Positions 8,001-17,300 of a stretch of 64,000 bases of DNA are shown piece by piece. The notes below the pieces were generated by a model. That model saw only the letters and a program-made list of their open reading frames with translations. It did no database searches and had not been told where the DNA came from. Position numbers and translations under genes: made by a program. The stretch's first letter is position 1; each line of letters begins with the position of its first letter. Source of the stretch: Duganella sp. sic0402 (lineage in GTDB: Bacteria > Pseudomonadota > Gammaproteobacteria > Burkholderiales > Burkholderiaceae_D); assembly GCF_019219065.1 (NCBI RefSeq), contig NZ_JAHUWK010000005.1, positions 1 to 64,000 on the forward strand, given 5' to 3'.

Positions 8001-9626
8001 ATGCAAAATATTCAGACTCCGAACCTCAACGCGAATGCGGTTGCCGCGCCCAAAGTCAATTTGAACCTCAGCGCCGGCGGCGACAACAATGCCTTCAAAC
8101 AGGCTTTGTCGCGCCAGATGGATCAGCGCCAGGCCAATACGAGCACCCCGCCGGCCAAGGTGGCCGAGCGGCCGAATACCGCAAATACCGCTGCATCGCG
8201 CGCCTCCGCGCCCAAGCAGCAACAGGCCGCGCCGGCCAGGCAGCCGCAAAATCAGCAAGCCGATGCCGCGCCAGCCCCGGACAGTGCCAGCACCACCACG
8301 CAAGCCACTGCGCCTGCGCCAGCCAAAACCGCCGGCAGCGACAGCGAAAACAGCAGCAGCCAGGAGGCCGCCAGCAGCGACGCTCAGGCCGCCCAAGCAG
8401 CTGATCCGATGGCCGACATGCTGGCCCTGGTTGCCGCCTTTAATCAGCCAGTCGCGCCAGCCAGCACACCGGTGGCCGCCGATACCGATGCAGCAGCAGC
8501 GGCGGTGTCAGCCGTGGGCGCGAATCGCAGCAGCGCCGCCGACGCGGCGGCCGCCTTGGCTACGGCCGCAGCCAACGCGGCCGACGCGGGTGCCAGCTCC
8601 GCCATCCCAGCCGATGCCGCCGCCGCGCTGGCCGCCGCCAGCGATAGCGCCGAGGTAGACGAAGCCACACTCAAAGCCGCGCTGGAACAGGCTGCCGGCG
8701 CTGCCGGCTTCAAGGATGCGCTGGGCAAAGCCGGCGCCGCCAACCAAGGCGCAGATACCGCCGCCGCCCAAGCCGCCGTCGGCAAAAGCGATACCGCCGA
8801 CCAGCTCAAACCATACACTGCCGCGCTGACCCCAGCCGCCGGCGACGCAGACGCGCCTGCCGACGCCAGCGCCGCCCTACCGTCCGACGCTGCAGCCGGC
8901 ACGGCCGCCAAGGCCGATACCGACGCCCTGCCCCAGGTCGCCACCAAGACCACGCCAGCGGCCGACACCCAGCCGCAAGTGTCGCAGACCCAACAGCAGC
9001 AACAGGACCCCGCCGATCCGGCACAGCTGGCCGCCGCGCCCAAAGCCACCACCGTCAATGCCGAGGCTGCCGCCGCGTTGAAGGAACAGGCCAGCATCAC
9101 CATCGCGCCGACCGCCACCCATGCGGCGCAGGAAATCGCCAAGGCCGCCACCGCCGTGCCTGCCGACAAGCTCAGCAGCCGCGTCGGCACCCAGGCCTGG
9201 GACCAGCAACTGGGCCAGAAAATCATCTTCATGGCGGCCGGCGGCGAGCAAAGCGCCACCATGGAACTGAATCCGCCCGACCTCGGCCCGCTGCAAGTGG
9301 TACTGAGCGTGAACAAGGACCAGGCCACCGCCGCCTTCAGCTCGGCCGCACCGGAAGTGCGCCAGGCGCTGGAAAACGCGCTGCCGAAACTGAAGGAAAT
9401 GATGAGCGAAGCCGGCATCCAGCTGGGCAGCGCCACCGTCTCGGCCGGCACGCCGGATCAGAACAACAATGCATACAGCCAGCAGGCCGGTTCGTCCCAG
9501 AATGGCAGCGGCGGCCGTTCCGGCGGCTATGGCCGTGGTAGTGACAAGGGCGGCGAAGCCGAAGCGGTACGCAGCGCACCGCCGCAGCGCCGCTTGCCGG
9601 CCGGCGCGGTCGATACCTTCGCCTGA
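8001..9626 (+). CDS. fliK: Flagellar hook-length control protein FliK
   Basis: FliK is the exported ruler that measures hook length and then flips FlhB specificity to filament substrates. The first ~370 of 541 residues are low-complexity Ala/Asp/Gln/Pro, as expected for a flexible ruler. The C-terminal Flg_hook domain is clear at about 395-480: WDQQLGQKIIFMAAGGEQSA, then MELNPPDLGPLQVVLSV and the EVRQALENALPKLKEMM region. A Gly/Ser/Gln-rich tail follows. It is the last gene before a terminator at 9644-9680. Confidence 0.95.
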   Translation: MQNIQTPNLNANAVAAPKVNLNLSAGGDNNAFKQALSRQMDQRQANTSTPPAKVAERPNTANTAASRASAPKQQQAAPARQPQNQQADAAPAPDSASTTTQATAPAPAKTAGSDSENSSSQEAASSDAQAAQAADPMADMLALVAAFNQPVAPASTPVAADTDAAAAAVSAVGANRSSAADAAAALATAAANAADAGASSAIPADAAAALAAASDSAEVDEATLKAALEQAAGAAGFKDALGKAGAANQGADTAAAQAAVGKSDTADQLKPYTAALTPAAGDADAPADASAALPSDAAAGTAAKADTDALPQVATKTTPAADTQPQVSQTQQQQQDPADPAQLAAAPKATTVNAEAAAALKEQASITIAPTATHAAQEIAKAATAVPADKLSSRVGTQAWDQQLGQKIIFMAAGGEQSATMELNPPDLGPLQVVLSVNKDQATAAFSSAAPEVRQALENALPKLKEMMSEAGIQLGSATVSAGTPDQNNNAYSQQAGSSQNGSGGRSGGYGRGSDKGGEAEAVRSAPPQRRLPAGAVDTFA

Positions 9627-9643
9627 CCGGCGAGGGCCGCCTT

Positions 9644-9682
9644 AAAAACCGGGACCGGCCTTACCGCCCTCCCGGTTTTGTT
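9644..9682 (+). terminator. Intrinsic terminator after fliK
   Basis: The arm AAAACCGGGA (9645-9654) pairs with TCCCGGTTTT (9670-9679) around a 15-base loop, followed by GTTGT. It separates the fliF-fliK unit from fliL-fliR. The T-tract is short, so termination may be partial. Confidence 0.65.
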
Positions 9683-9810
9683 GTCTGTTACACTAAGGAA
9701 ACGTCAAGCAGCACCGGGAACGCCCCTCTTTTCGGCGCTTCTGTATGCCTGCCCACAACCGATAATGACATAATGGCGGCGTGATCCAATCCGCAGTGTG
9801 AAGGGCTACT

Positions 9811-10344
9811 TTGAAAGCGAATCCAAAAATGAAAGCCGATCAGAAAGTTGAAGCGCCAGCAGGCGGTGGCAGCAAAAAACTGATCATCATCATCGTCGTG
9901 CTGGTGTTGCTGCTGGGCGGCGGTGGCGCCGGCGCGGCCTGGTTCCTGATGCACGGCAAAGCCGACGCGGAGGAGCATGACGACGCGCCCGCCAAGAAGA
10001 AAAAGTCCAAAAAGCCAGCCGGCCCGGTGATTTACGAGCCCGTCGAGCCCTTCACCGTCAACCTGCAACCGGGCGAGAACGGCGCCGACCAGTACCTGCA
10101 AGTGGCATTCTCGCTGCAGCTGGGCGATCCGGAAACCCAGGAAGAAGTGAAAAAGAATATGGCCAAGGTGCGCAGCCGCATCTTGCTGCTGCTGTCGAGC
10201 AAGCACGCCAGCGATATCAATACGCCGGAAGGCAAGCTGCAACTGGCCAAGGAAATCATCACCGCCCTGAAAGAACCATTTGAAGATCGTGGCGCCCAGC
10301 AGGAAATCGAAGACGTATTGTTCACGTCATTCATCATTCAGTAA
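9811..10344 (+). CDS. fliL: Flagellar basal-body-associated protein FliL
   Basis: FliL is a single-pass inner-membrane protein that surrounds and supports the stator. The 177-residue product has a Lys-rich N-terminus, one membrane helix (LIIIIVVLVLLLGGGGAGAA, about residues 25-45), a Lys-rich linker and the periplasmic domain beginning EPVEPFTVNL. The TTG at 9811 has an AAGGG site six bases upstream; an in-frame ATG at 9829 is the alternative. It begins the fliLMNOPQR run. Confidence 0.94.
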   Translation: MKANPKMKADQKVEAPAGGGSKKLIIIIVVLVLLLGGGGAGAAWFLMHGKADAEEHDDAPAKKKKSKKPAGPVIYEPVEPFTVNLQPGENGADQYLQVAFSLQLGDPETQEEVKKNMAKVRSRILLLLSSKHASDINTPEGKLQLAKEIITALKEPFEDRGAQQEIEDVLFTSFIIQ

Positions 10345-10369
10345 GCAGAAGCAGATAAGCAGATAAGCC

Positions 10370-11353
10370 ATGGCTGATAATTTTCTCTCCCAGGAAGAAG
10401 TCGATGCCCTTCTAAAGGGCGTCAACGGCGACCAGGACGATGTCGCGGCGACAGAAGATGTCGCTGGCGTCCGCAACTACAACCTGGCCACCCAGGAACG
10501 TATTGTGCGCGGCCGTATGCCGACGCTGGAGATTATCAACGAACGCTTCGCCCGCCTGCTGCGCGTCGGCCTGTTCAACTTCCTGCGCCGCAGCGCCGAG
10601 GTGTCAGTCGGCTCGGTGCGGGTGTCCAAGTATTCCGAATTCATCCGCAACCTGGTGGTGCCGACCAACCTCAACCTGGTGCACATGAAGCCGCTGCGCG
10701 GCACGGCGCTGATGGTGTTCGATCCGGGCCTGGTATTCCTGCTGGTGGACAATCTGTTCGGCGGTGATGGCCGTTTCCACACCCGCGTCGAGGGCCGTGA
10801 CTTTACCCAGACCGAGCAGCGCATCATCCTGCGCATCCTGGATATCGTGTTCGAGGCCTATACCAAGTCGTGGGAACCGGTCTACCCGGTCGAGTTTGAA
10901 TACATCCGCTCGGAAATGAACACCCAGTTCGCCAATATCGCCACGCCCAACGAGGTGGTGGTGGCGTCCACGTTTACCGTGGAGCTGGGTTCGGTATCGG
11001 GCCAGATCCACTTCTGCATGCCGTACTCGATGATCGAGCCGATCCGCGATTCGCTGACCTCCAGCCTGCAAGGCGAGGCGCTGGAAGTGGACAAGCGCTG
11101 GATACGCCTGATGACGCAGCAGATCCAGATCGCCGAGGTCGAACTGGTGGCGTCGCTGGGCACGGCCAAGGTCAATTTCGACGAGATCCTGAATATGCGC
11201 GCGGGCGACATCATCCCGCTGTCGATCCCGGAATTCATCTCGGCCACGGTCGACGGCGTGCCGGTCATGGATTGCAGCTATGGCGTGATGAATGGCCAAT
11301 ACGCGTTGAAGGTCGAGAAACTGCTGACCAACGCCGATAACCTTAACAAGTAA
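10370..11353 (+). CDS. fliM: Flagellar motor switch protein FliM
   Basis: This C-ring protein receives CheY-P and reverses the motor. The N-terminal LSQEEVDALL (residues 5-14) is the CheY-binding peptide. The middle domain carries the FliG-contact region with GNMxx-type residues, seen here as LVFLLVDNLFGGDGRF. The C-terminal SpoA domain (EVELVASLGTAKVNFDEILNM onward) pairs with FliN. Length 327 is normal. Fifteen bases separate it from fliN. Confidence 0.97.
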   Translation: MADNFLSQEEVDALLKGVNGDQDDVAATEDVAGVRNYNLATQERIVRGRMPTLEIINERFARLLRVGLFNFLRRSAEVSVGSVRVSKYSEFIRNLVVPTNLNLVHMKPLRGTALMVFDPGLVFLLVDNLFGGDGRFHTRVEGRDFTQTEQRIILRILDIVFEAYTKSWEPVYPVEFEYIRSEMNTQFANIATPNEVVVASTFTVELGSVSGQIHFCMPYSMIEPIRDSLTSSLQGEALEVDKRWIRLMTQQIQIAEVELVASLGTAKVNFDEILNMRAGDIIPLSIPEFISATVDGVPVMDCSYGVMNGQYALKVEKLLTNADNLNK

Positions 11354-11368
11354 ACACCGGAGAGAAAC

Positions 11369-11806
11369 ATGTCGGACAATCAAGACGATCAAGCGCTGGA
11401 CGAAGACGATCCATGGGGTGCGGCGATCGCTGAACAAGCGCAGGCCGAGGCGGCCGCGCTGGAAAAACAGCAGGCAGCCTCGCAGGCGGCCAGCGCCGCC
11501 GTGTTCAAGGATTTTTCCAGCACCCCCAGCAAGACCGAGACGCACAACGATATCGACTTCATCCTCGATATCCCGGTGCAATTGACCGTGGAACTGGGCC
11601 GCACCAAGATCGCCATCAAGAACCTGCTGCAACTGGCGCAGGGTTCGGTAGTCGAACTGGATGGCCTGGCCGGCGAGCCGATGGATGTGCTGGTGAATGG
11701 CTGCCTGATCGCCCAAGGCGAAGTGGTGGTGGTGAATGACAAGTTTGGTATCCGCCTGACCGACATCATCACGCCGTCCGAACGTATCCGAAAATTGAAT
11801 AAATGA
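11369..11806 (+). CDS. fliN: Flagellar motor switch protein FliN
   Basis: The protein has 145 residues with an acidic, Ala-rich N-terminal stretch and a C-terminal SpoA domain (about 65-140). VQLTVELGRTKIAIKNLLQL and GEVVVVNDKFGIRLTDI are diagnostic. FliN forms the base of the C-ring and docks FliH. Its stop overlaps the fliO start by four bases (ATGA). Confidence 0.97.
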   Translation: MSDNQDDQALDEDDPWGAAIAEQAQAEAAALEKQQAASQAASAAVFKDFSSTPSKTETHNDIDFILDIPVQLTVELGRTKIAIKNLLQLAQGSVVELDGLAGEPMDVLVNGCLIAQGEVVVVNDKFGIRLTDIITPSERIRKLNK

Positions 11807-12405
11807 AGCACGGACTGATTTCCTCTCTGTTGATCGCGGCGGCCTTGGCCGCCGCGCCTGCGATGGCCCAGCACACGCTGTCGGGCAGCATTGCGCCGGT
11901 TGCCGCCCAGGCCGCCGCAGCGCCCGCCGCCGAAGTGGCGGCTTCGGCAGTTGCCGAAGCGCCTGCTGCGGTCCCTTCTACCGCTCCTGCCGCTGCAGCG
12001 CCAGCCCAGCCGGCCGGCGCCATGGCGATGACCATCCCTACCCCGCAGGCCAGCACGCCATCGACCGGCGGCAGCCTGCTGCAAACTTCGGTAGCGCTGC
12101 TGTTCGTCATCGCGCTGATGCTGGGCCTGGCCTGGCTGACCAAGCGTTTCGGCCCGCGCAACTTCGGCGGCGCCAACAGCAACGTCAAGCTGGTCGGCTC
12201 GCTGAGCGTCGGCACGCGCGAGCGCATTCTCGTGGTGGAAGTCGGCGAGCAATGGATTGTGGTCGGCGCCTCGCCCGGCCGCATGAACGCGCTGGCCACC
12301 ATGCCGCGCCAGGAAAGCAGCGAAGTGGCCGTTCCGGCAACTGTGCCGGGCGCCAATTTCGCCGAATGGTTCAAACAAACGATAGACAAACGCAATGGCA
12401 AATAA
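11803..12405 (+). CDS. fliO: Flagellar export gate assembly protein FliO
   Basis: FliO is a membrane chaperone for building the FliP pore. The 200-residue product has a cleavable-looking signal ([15 protein letters not shown]), an Ala/Pro-rich periplasmic stretch, one membrane helix near residues 90-108 ([17 protein letters not shown]) and a FliO-type cytoplasmic domain ([19 protein letters not shown]). It is coupled to fliN and overlaps fliP by 11 bases. Confidence 0.93.
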   Translation: MKHGLISSLLIAAALAAAPAMAQHTLSGSIAPVAAQAAAAPAAEVAASAVAEAPAAVPSTAPAAAAPAQPAGAMAMTIPTPQASTPSTGGSLLQTSVALLFVIALMLGLAWLTKRFGPRNFGGANSNVKLVGSLSVGTRERILVVEVGEQWIVVGASPGRMNALATMPRQESSEVAVPATVPGANFAEWFKQTIDKRNGK

Positions 12406-13180
12406 GTTGTTCGCTGGCGTTGCCAAAGCGGCTCCGGCAGCCGCCAAATCGCTGCTGTGGCTGGCAGTGCTGGCCTTGCCGCTGGCGGCCAGCGCCCAGT
12501 CCAATATCGGCATCCCGGCCCTGACCTCGACGCCAGCGCCTGGCGGCGGCACCAATTACACGCTGCCGATCCAGACCATGCTGCTGATGACGGCGCTGAG
12601 CTTCATCCCGGCCGCGCTGTTGCTGATGACCTGCTTCACCCGCATCATCATCGTGCTGTCGCTGCTGCGCCAGGCGCTGGGCACGCAGTCGGCGCCGCCG
12701 AATCAGGTGATCGTCGGACTGGCGCTGTTCCTGACGCTGTTCGTCATGGGCCCGACCTTCGACAAAATCTACAACGAAGCCTACCTGCCGCTACAGGAAA
12801 ACAAGCTGACCATGAGCCAGGCACTGGACAAGGGCGCAGCGCCGTTAAAAACTTTCATGCTGAAACAGACCCGCGAGGCCGACCTGGCGCTGTTCGTCAA
12901 ACTGTCGCGCGGACCGGCGCTGCAGGGGCCGGAAGACGTACCGCTGCGCATCCTGGTGCCGGCCTTTGTCACCAGCGAGCTGAAAACCGCGTTCCAGATC
13001 GGCTTTGCCATCTTCATTCCATTTCTGATTATCGACATGGTGGTCGCCTCTGTATTAATGTCGATGGGGATGATGATGATGTCGCCGGCGGTGATTTCGC
13101 TGCCGTTCAAATTGATGCTGTTTGTGCTGGTGGATGGCTGGCAACTGCTGCTCGGCTCGCTGGCCCAGAGTTTCTACTAG
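12395..13180 (+). CDS. fliP: Flagellar export gate pore protein FliP
   Basis: FliP (261 residues) forms, with FliQ and FliR, the export channel inside the MS ring. A signal peptide precedes the mature start near residue 34. Family hallmarks are [38 protein letters not shown] and [20 protein letters not shown], followed by SMGMMMMSP. Four membrane segments are visible. It is immediately followed by fliQ. Confidence 0.98.
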   Translation: MANKLFAGVAKAAPAAAKSLLWLAVLALPLAASAQSNIGIPALTSTPAPGGGTNYTLPIQTMLLMTALSFIPAALLLMTCFTRIIIVLSLLRQALGTQSAPPNQVIVGLALFLTLFVMGPTFDKIYNEAYLPLQENKLTMSQALDKGAAPLKTFMLKQTREADLALFVKLSRGPALQGPEDVPLRILVPAFVTSELKTAFQIGFAIFIPFLIIDMVVASVLMSMGMMMMSPAVISLPFKLMLFVLVDGWQLLLGSLAQSFY

Positions 13181-13189
13181 GAGGACGCG

Positions 13190-13459
13190 ATGACACCCGA
13201 AAGCGTCATGAGCATCGGCAAGCACGCGATGGAAATCACCCTGATGGTGGCCGCCCCGATGCTGCTGGTGGCGCTGACGATCGGCCTGGTGGTCAGCATC
13301 TTCCAGGCCGCCACCCAGATCAATGAACAGACCTTGTCCTTCATTCCCAAGCTGGTCGGCATCTTTGTCGCGCTGGTGATCGCCGGGCCGTGGATGCTGT
13401 CGGTGATGCTCGACTATATGCGCGAAGTGTTCACCGGCATCCCGATGCTGGTGGGTTAG
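13190..13459 (+). CDS. fliQ: Flagellar export gate protein FliQ
   Basis: The 89-residue protein has two membrane helices. MTPESVMSIGKHAMEITLM and IGLVVSIFQAATQINEQTL match FliQ closely. A good AGGAGG ribosome site lies before the ATG, and fliR follows after nine bases. Confidence 0.97.
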   Translation: MTPESVMSIGKHAMEITLMVAAPMLLVALTIGLVVSIFQAATQINEQTLSFIPKLVGIFVALVIAGPWMLSVMLDYMREVFTGIPMLVG

Positions 13460-13468
13460 CGGTTCCGT

Positions 13469-14311
13469 ATGCTCAGCCTGTCGTCCGCCGACATCAATAT
13501 GTGGATCGCCGGCCTGCTGTGGCCGCTGACCCGCATTCTGGCGCTGATTACCTCCGCGCCGATCTTCGGCAACAAGGCGGTGCCAATCAGCACCAAGATA
13601 GCGCTGGGGGTGGCGATTGCGGTGATCGTGGCGCCGGCGGTGCCGGCCTGGCCAGCGGTCGATCCGATGTCGTATGCCGGGCTATTGATTGTAATGCAAG
13701 AAATGCTGATCGGGCTGGCCATGGGCTTCACCATCCGCATCCTGTTCGCGGCGGTGGAAATGGCCGGCGAGATTTCCAGCCTGACCATGGGCCTGGGCTT
13801 TGCCACGTTTTTTGATCCGAATACCCAGGGCCGTTCGTCGGCCATCAGCCAGTTCCTGTCGCTGGTGGCGACCATGGCTTTCCTGGCTACCAACGCCCAC
13901 CTGGTGCTGCTGTCGGCGCTGGTGGAGAGTTTTTCCACGCTGCCGGTGTCCTCGATCCCGGTCTACGGTGGCGGTTTCAAGCAACTGGCGGACTGGGGCG
14001 GCAAGATTTTCAGCGTCGGCGTGCAGCTATCGCTGCCCATCGTCGCCGCGCTGCTGATTACCAACGTGGCGCTCGGCATCCTGACCCGTGCCGCGCCGCA
14101 GCTGAATTTGTTCGGCATAGGCTTCCCGATTACGCTGGGGGTCGGCCTGCTGGTGGTCGCGGTCACCCTGCCCTATCTCGGCATGCCGATCCAGAATTTA
14201 TTCCTGGATGGCATAGAGCGGGCCCGGCTGATGCCGCGCACCTGGTCGGAGCGACCGCCTGTTGCAAAACCGATACAACCAGCAGTACCCCAGCCGGCAC
14301 TGAGGCCATAG
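13469..14311 (+). CDS. fliR: Flagellar export gate protein FliR
   Basis: FliR (280 residues, about six membrane helices) completes the FliPQR helical pore. Diagnostic stretches are RILALITSAPIFGNKAVP, the GFTIRILFAAVEMAGEISS region and GFATFFDPNTQGRSSAISQ. It is the last standard gene of the fliL-fliR operon. A short Pro/Gln tail follows the final helix. The next plus-strand gene, 86 bases on, is not a known flagellar gene. Confidence 0.97.
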   Translation: MLSLSSADINMWIAGLLWPLTRILALITSAPIFGNKAVPISTKIALGVAIAVIVAPAVPAWPAVDPMSYAGLLIVMQEMLIGLAMGFTIRILFAAVEMAGEISSLTMGLGFATFFDPNTQGRSSAISQFLSLVATMAFLATNAHLVLLSALVESFSTLPVSSIPVYGGGFKQLADWGGKIFSVGVQLSLPIVAALLITNVALGILTRAAPQLNLFGIGFPITLGVGLLVVAVTLPYLGMPIQNLFLDGIERARLMPRTWSERPPVAKPIQPAVPQPALRP

Positions 14312-14397
14312 CAAAAATTCATCGGCAAGCAGCATATTTTGGTTTCCGCGTGGCAATTTAACGCGTATCATGGAAGCTCCCCAAGGAGAACCCTGCA

Positions 14398-17300
14398 ATG
14401 ACCACCATCGTCCCTACTCTGACTACCGAAGACATCGCGCTCTGGATGACCCAGAATGTCGCGGCGTTGACCACCGAGGACATGGCGGCATTTAATTCCT
14501 TGCAAATCAGTGCCTTATCGTCGGAAAACGCGCGCGCGCTGACAACCCTGCAACTGTCGCGGCTGAGCTCAAACGGCATTGCAGGCCTGAGCACCGAAGC
14601 CATCCCGGCCTTCACCACGGCGCAGATCAGCATATTGTCCACCGCGCAAATCCAGGCGCTGAGCAGCAATCAACTGGTGGCATTGAGTACGCAGGAAATG
14701 GCCGGCTTCACCAGTACCCAGCTGATTTCGCTGCGGCCGGATCAGTTCGCCGCGCTGGAAACCGAAGATGTGCGCGCGCTGCAAACGCGGCAAATTGTCA
14801 TCCTTGGCTCCGACCAGCTGAGCAATATCACCACCAACCAATTGACTTCGCTGGGCTCGGATCAGCTGCGCGCGATCAATACCCGTGCCATCGGCGCGCT
14901 GAACGGCACCCAGCTGGCGGCCCTGGTGTCGGACCAGTTGCAACAGCTGACCACCAGCCAGCTCAATGCCTTGAGCCTGGACCAGCTGGCGACGCTGTCG
15001 ACCAACCAGATAGCGGACCTGAGCACGCTGCAGGTCAGCGCGCTGAGCACGCTGGCGCTGCAATCCCTGAGCGCGGCCCAGTTCCAGGCGCTGGAAACGC
15101 GCGACCTGATTGGGCTGTCGAGCGTGCAGATCCGCGCACTGGGCTTGACCCAGCTGTCCGGCCTGAGCACCGAGCAGGCCAATGCACTGACCAGCGGCGA
15201 AATTGCCGCGCTGAATTCCGCCCAGCTGGGCTGGCTAAGCACCGATCAGGTGGCGGCGCTGAGCACGCTGACGCCGCTCAATTCGGCCCAGCTGGCCGGT
15301 CTGACCGCCAACCATATCGCCGCGCTACATACCGATATCGTGGCCGCGCTGGGCACCGCGCAACTGAGCGCACTCAACAATAGTCAGTTGAGCGCACTGA
15401 CCACCGACCAGATCGTCGCACTGACCGCCAACCAGTTCCGCGGCCTGAATAGCGCCGCCCTGGCCGCTCTCAGCACCAACCAGGTGCGCGCCATCGAAAC
15501 TGGCGACCTGGCCGCTCTCAGCAGCAGCCAGGTCAGCTCGCTGAGTACCGGCCAGGTACGCGCCCTGCTGACCGAGCAGGTAAACGCACTGGGCACGGCG
15601 GCAACCGCCTCGCTGACCACCGACCAGATCGCCGCGCTCAGCACTGCCCAGCTCGATGCACTGCGCGCCCTGAATGTGCTGACCACCGCGCAAGTACGCG
15701 CGCTGACCACGCAGCAAATCAGCAGCCTGACCACCAACGACCTGGTCACGCTGACGTCGCGCCAGCTGGGCGCGTTCAGCAGCGAACAATTGCAGCTGCT
15801 GAGTACCGAACACATCGTGGCACTGACCACCGACCAGGTGGCCGCGCTCAGCACGGCCGCGCTGGCCGCCCTCGGCACCAACGCCATCGCGGCGATCGAA
15901 ACGCGCGACATCCGCGCCATGCGCACCGCGCAAATCGCCAGCCTCAGCAGCGAACAGGTGATGGCGCTGTCGAGCAACCAGCTGGCCGCACTGACCACCG
16001 CCGAAGTACGTGCGTTGACGCAACAACAGCTGGCGGCCCTGAACAGCGTGCAGATCGGCGCATTGACGCTCAGCGCGCTGGGCACGCGCCAGATCACCGC
16101 CTTGACCACCGAACAGGTAGCCAGCCTGGGCAGCGCCGACTTTGCCGGCCTGCTAACCGCCCAGGTGGCCGCACTCAGCGCCGAACAGGCGGCAGCCATC
16201 ACCACCGAACAGATCAGCGTGCTGGGCACTGCCCAGGCCCGCGCACTCAGCACCAGCGCCCTGGCCGCACTGGGCACCGACCGGATCGCCCTGCTCAGCA
16301 AGGCGGACCTGGCGGCGCTGACCACGCGCCAGTTGAGTGTGCTGACCACCGAGCAGATCCAGGCGCTCAGCAGCGAGCAGATGCAGGCGCTGACGACGCA
16401 GGAAATCGCCGCCCTGACCGCCGCGCAGTTGCAGAGCATGGACGACGCCCAGCTGGATGCGCTGAGCACGCTGGCTGCCTTGAGCACGCGCCAGCTGACC
16501 GCGCTCAGCACGGAGCAGATTGCCCACCTGAACCTGGCCGACCTGCGTTCGCTGAAAACCGGCCAGATCGCCGCCATGACCAGCCAGCAACTGCAGGCGC
16601 TGACCACCAACCAGCTGGACGGCCTGCAAACCGCGCAGGTGCGTGCGCTGAGCTCGCAAGCGATTCAATATCTGACCACCGAACAGATCAGCAGCCTGAG
16701 CAACGGCGTGCTGGACAGCCTGAGCACCCGCCAGGTGGCGTCGCTGACCACCGACCAGGTGGTGGCGCTCAGCACCAACCAGATTGGCTGGTTGAGCAGC
16801 CAGGATATCGCGGCCCTGACGCCATTGCAAAAATCGGTGTTGAGCGCGGCGCAGATCAGCGCCCTGCCATCGCTGGCTGGCTTCTCGACCGCCGCCATCG
16901 CGGCGCTCACCACGGCACAGATCGTATCGCTGTCCCTGGACATCCTGTCCGCGCTGACCACCACCCAGATCGCCGCACTGACCACCACCCAGGCGGCAGT
17001 GCTGACCACCGATGAAATCGTCGCGCTGACCACTGCGCAGGTGCGCGCGCTGACCAGCACCCAATTGGCCGCACTGACCACCAACCAGATCCAGGCGGTT
17101 GAACTGGTGGACCTGAAAGCCTTGAGCACGCGCCAGGTGACGGCGCTGACCACCGATCAGATCAGCCACCTGCAACTGGCCCAGGTCGCCGGGCTCAGCA
17201 CGCAGATGATCGCCGCCCTGGCCACGCAGCAGGTACAGGCGCTGACCGCCGCCCAATTGGCCGCGCTGAGCACACTGGCGCCGCTCAGCAGCACCCAGAT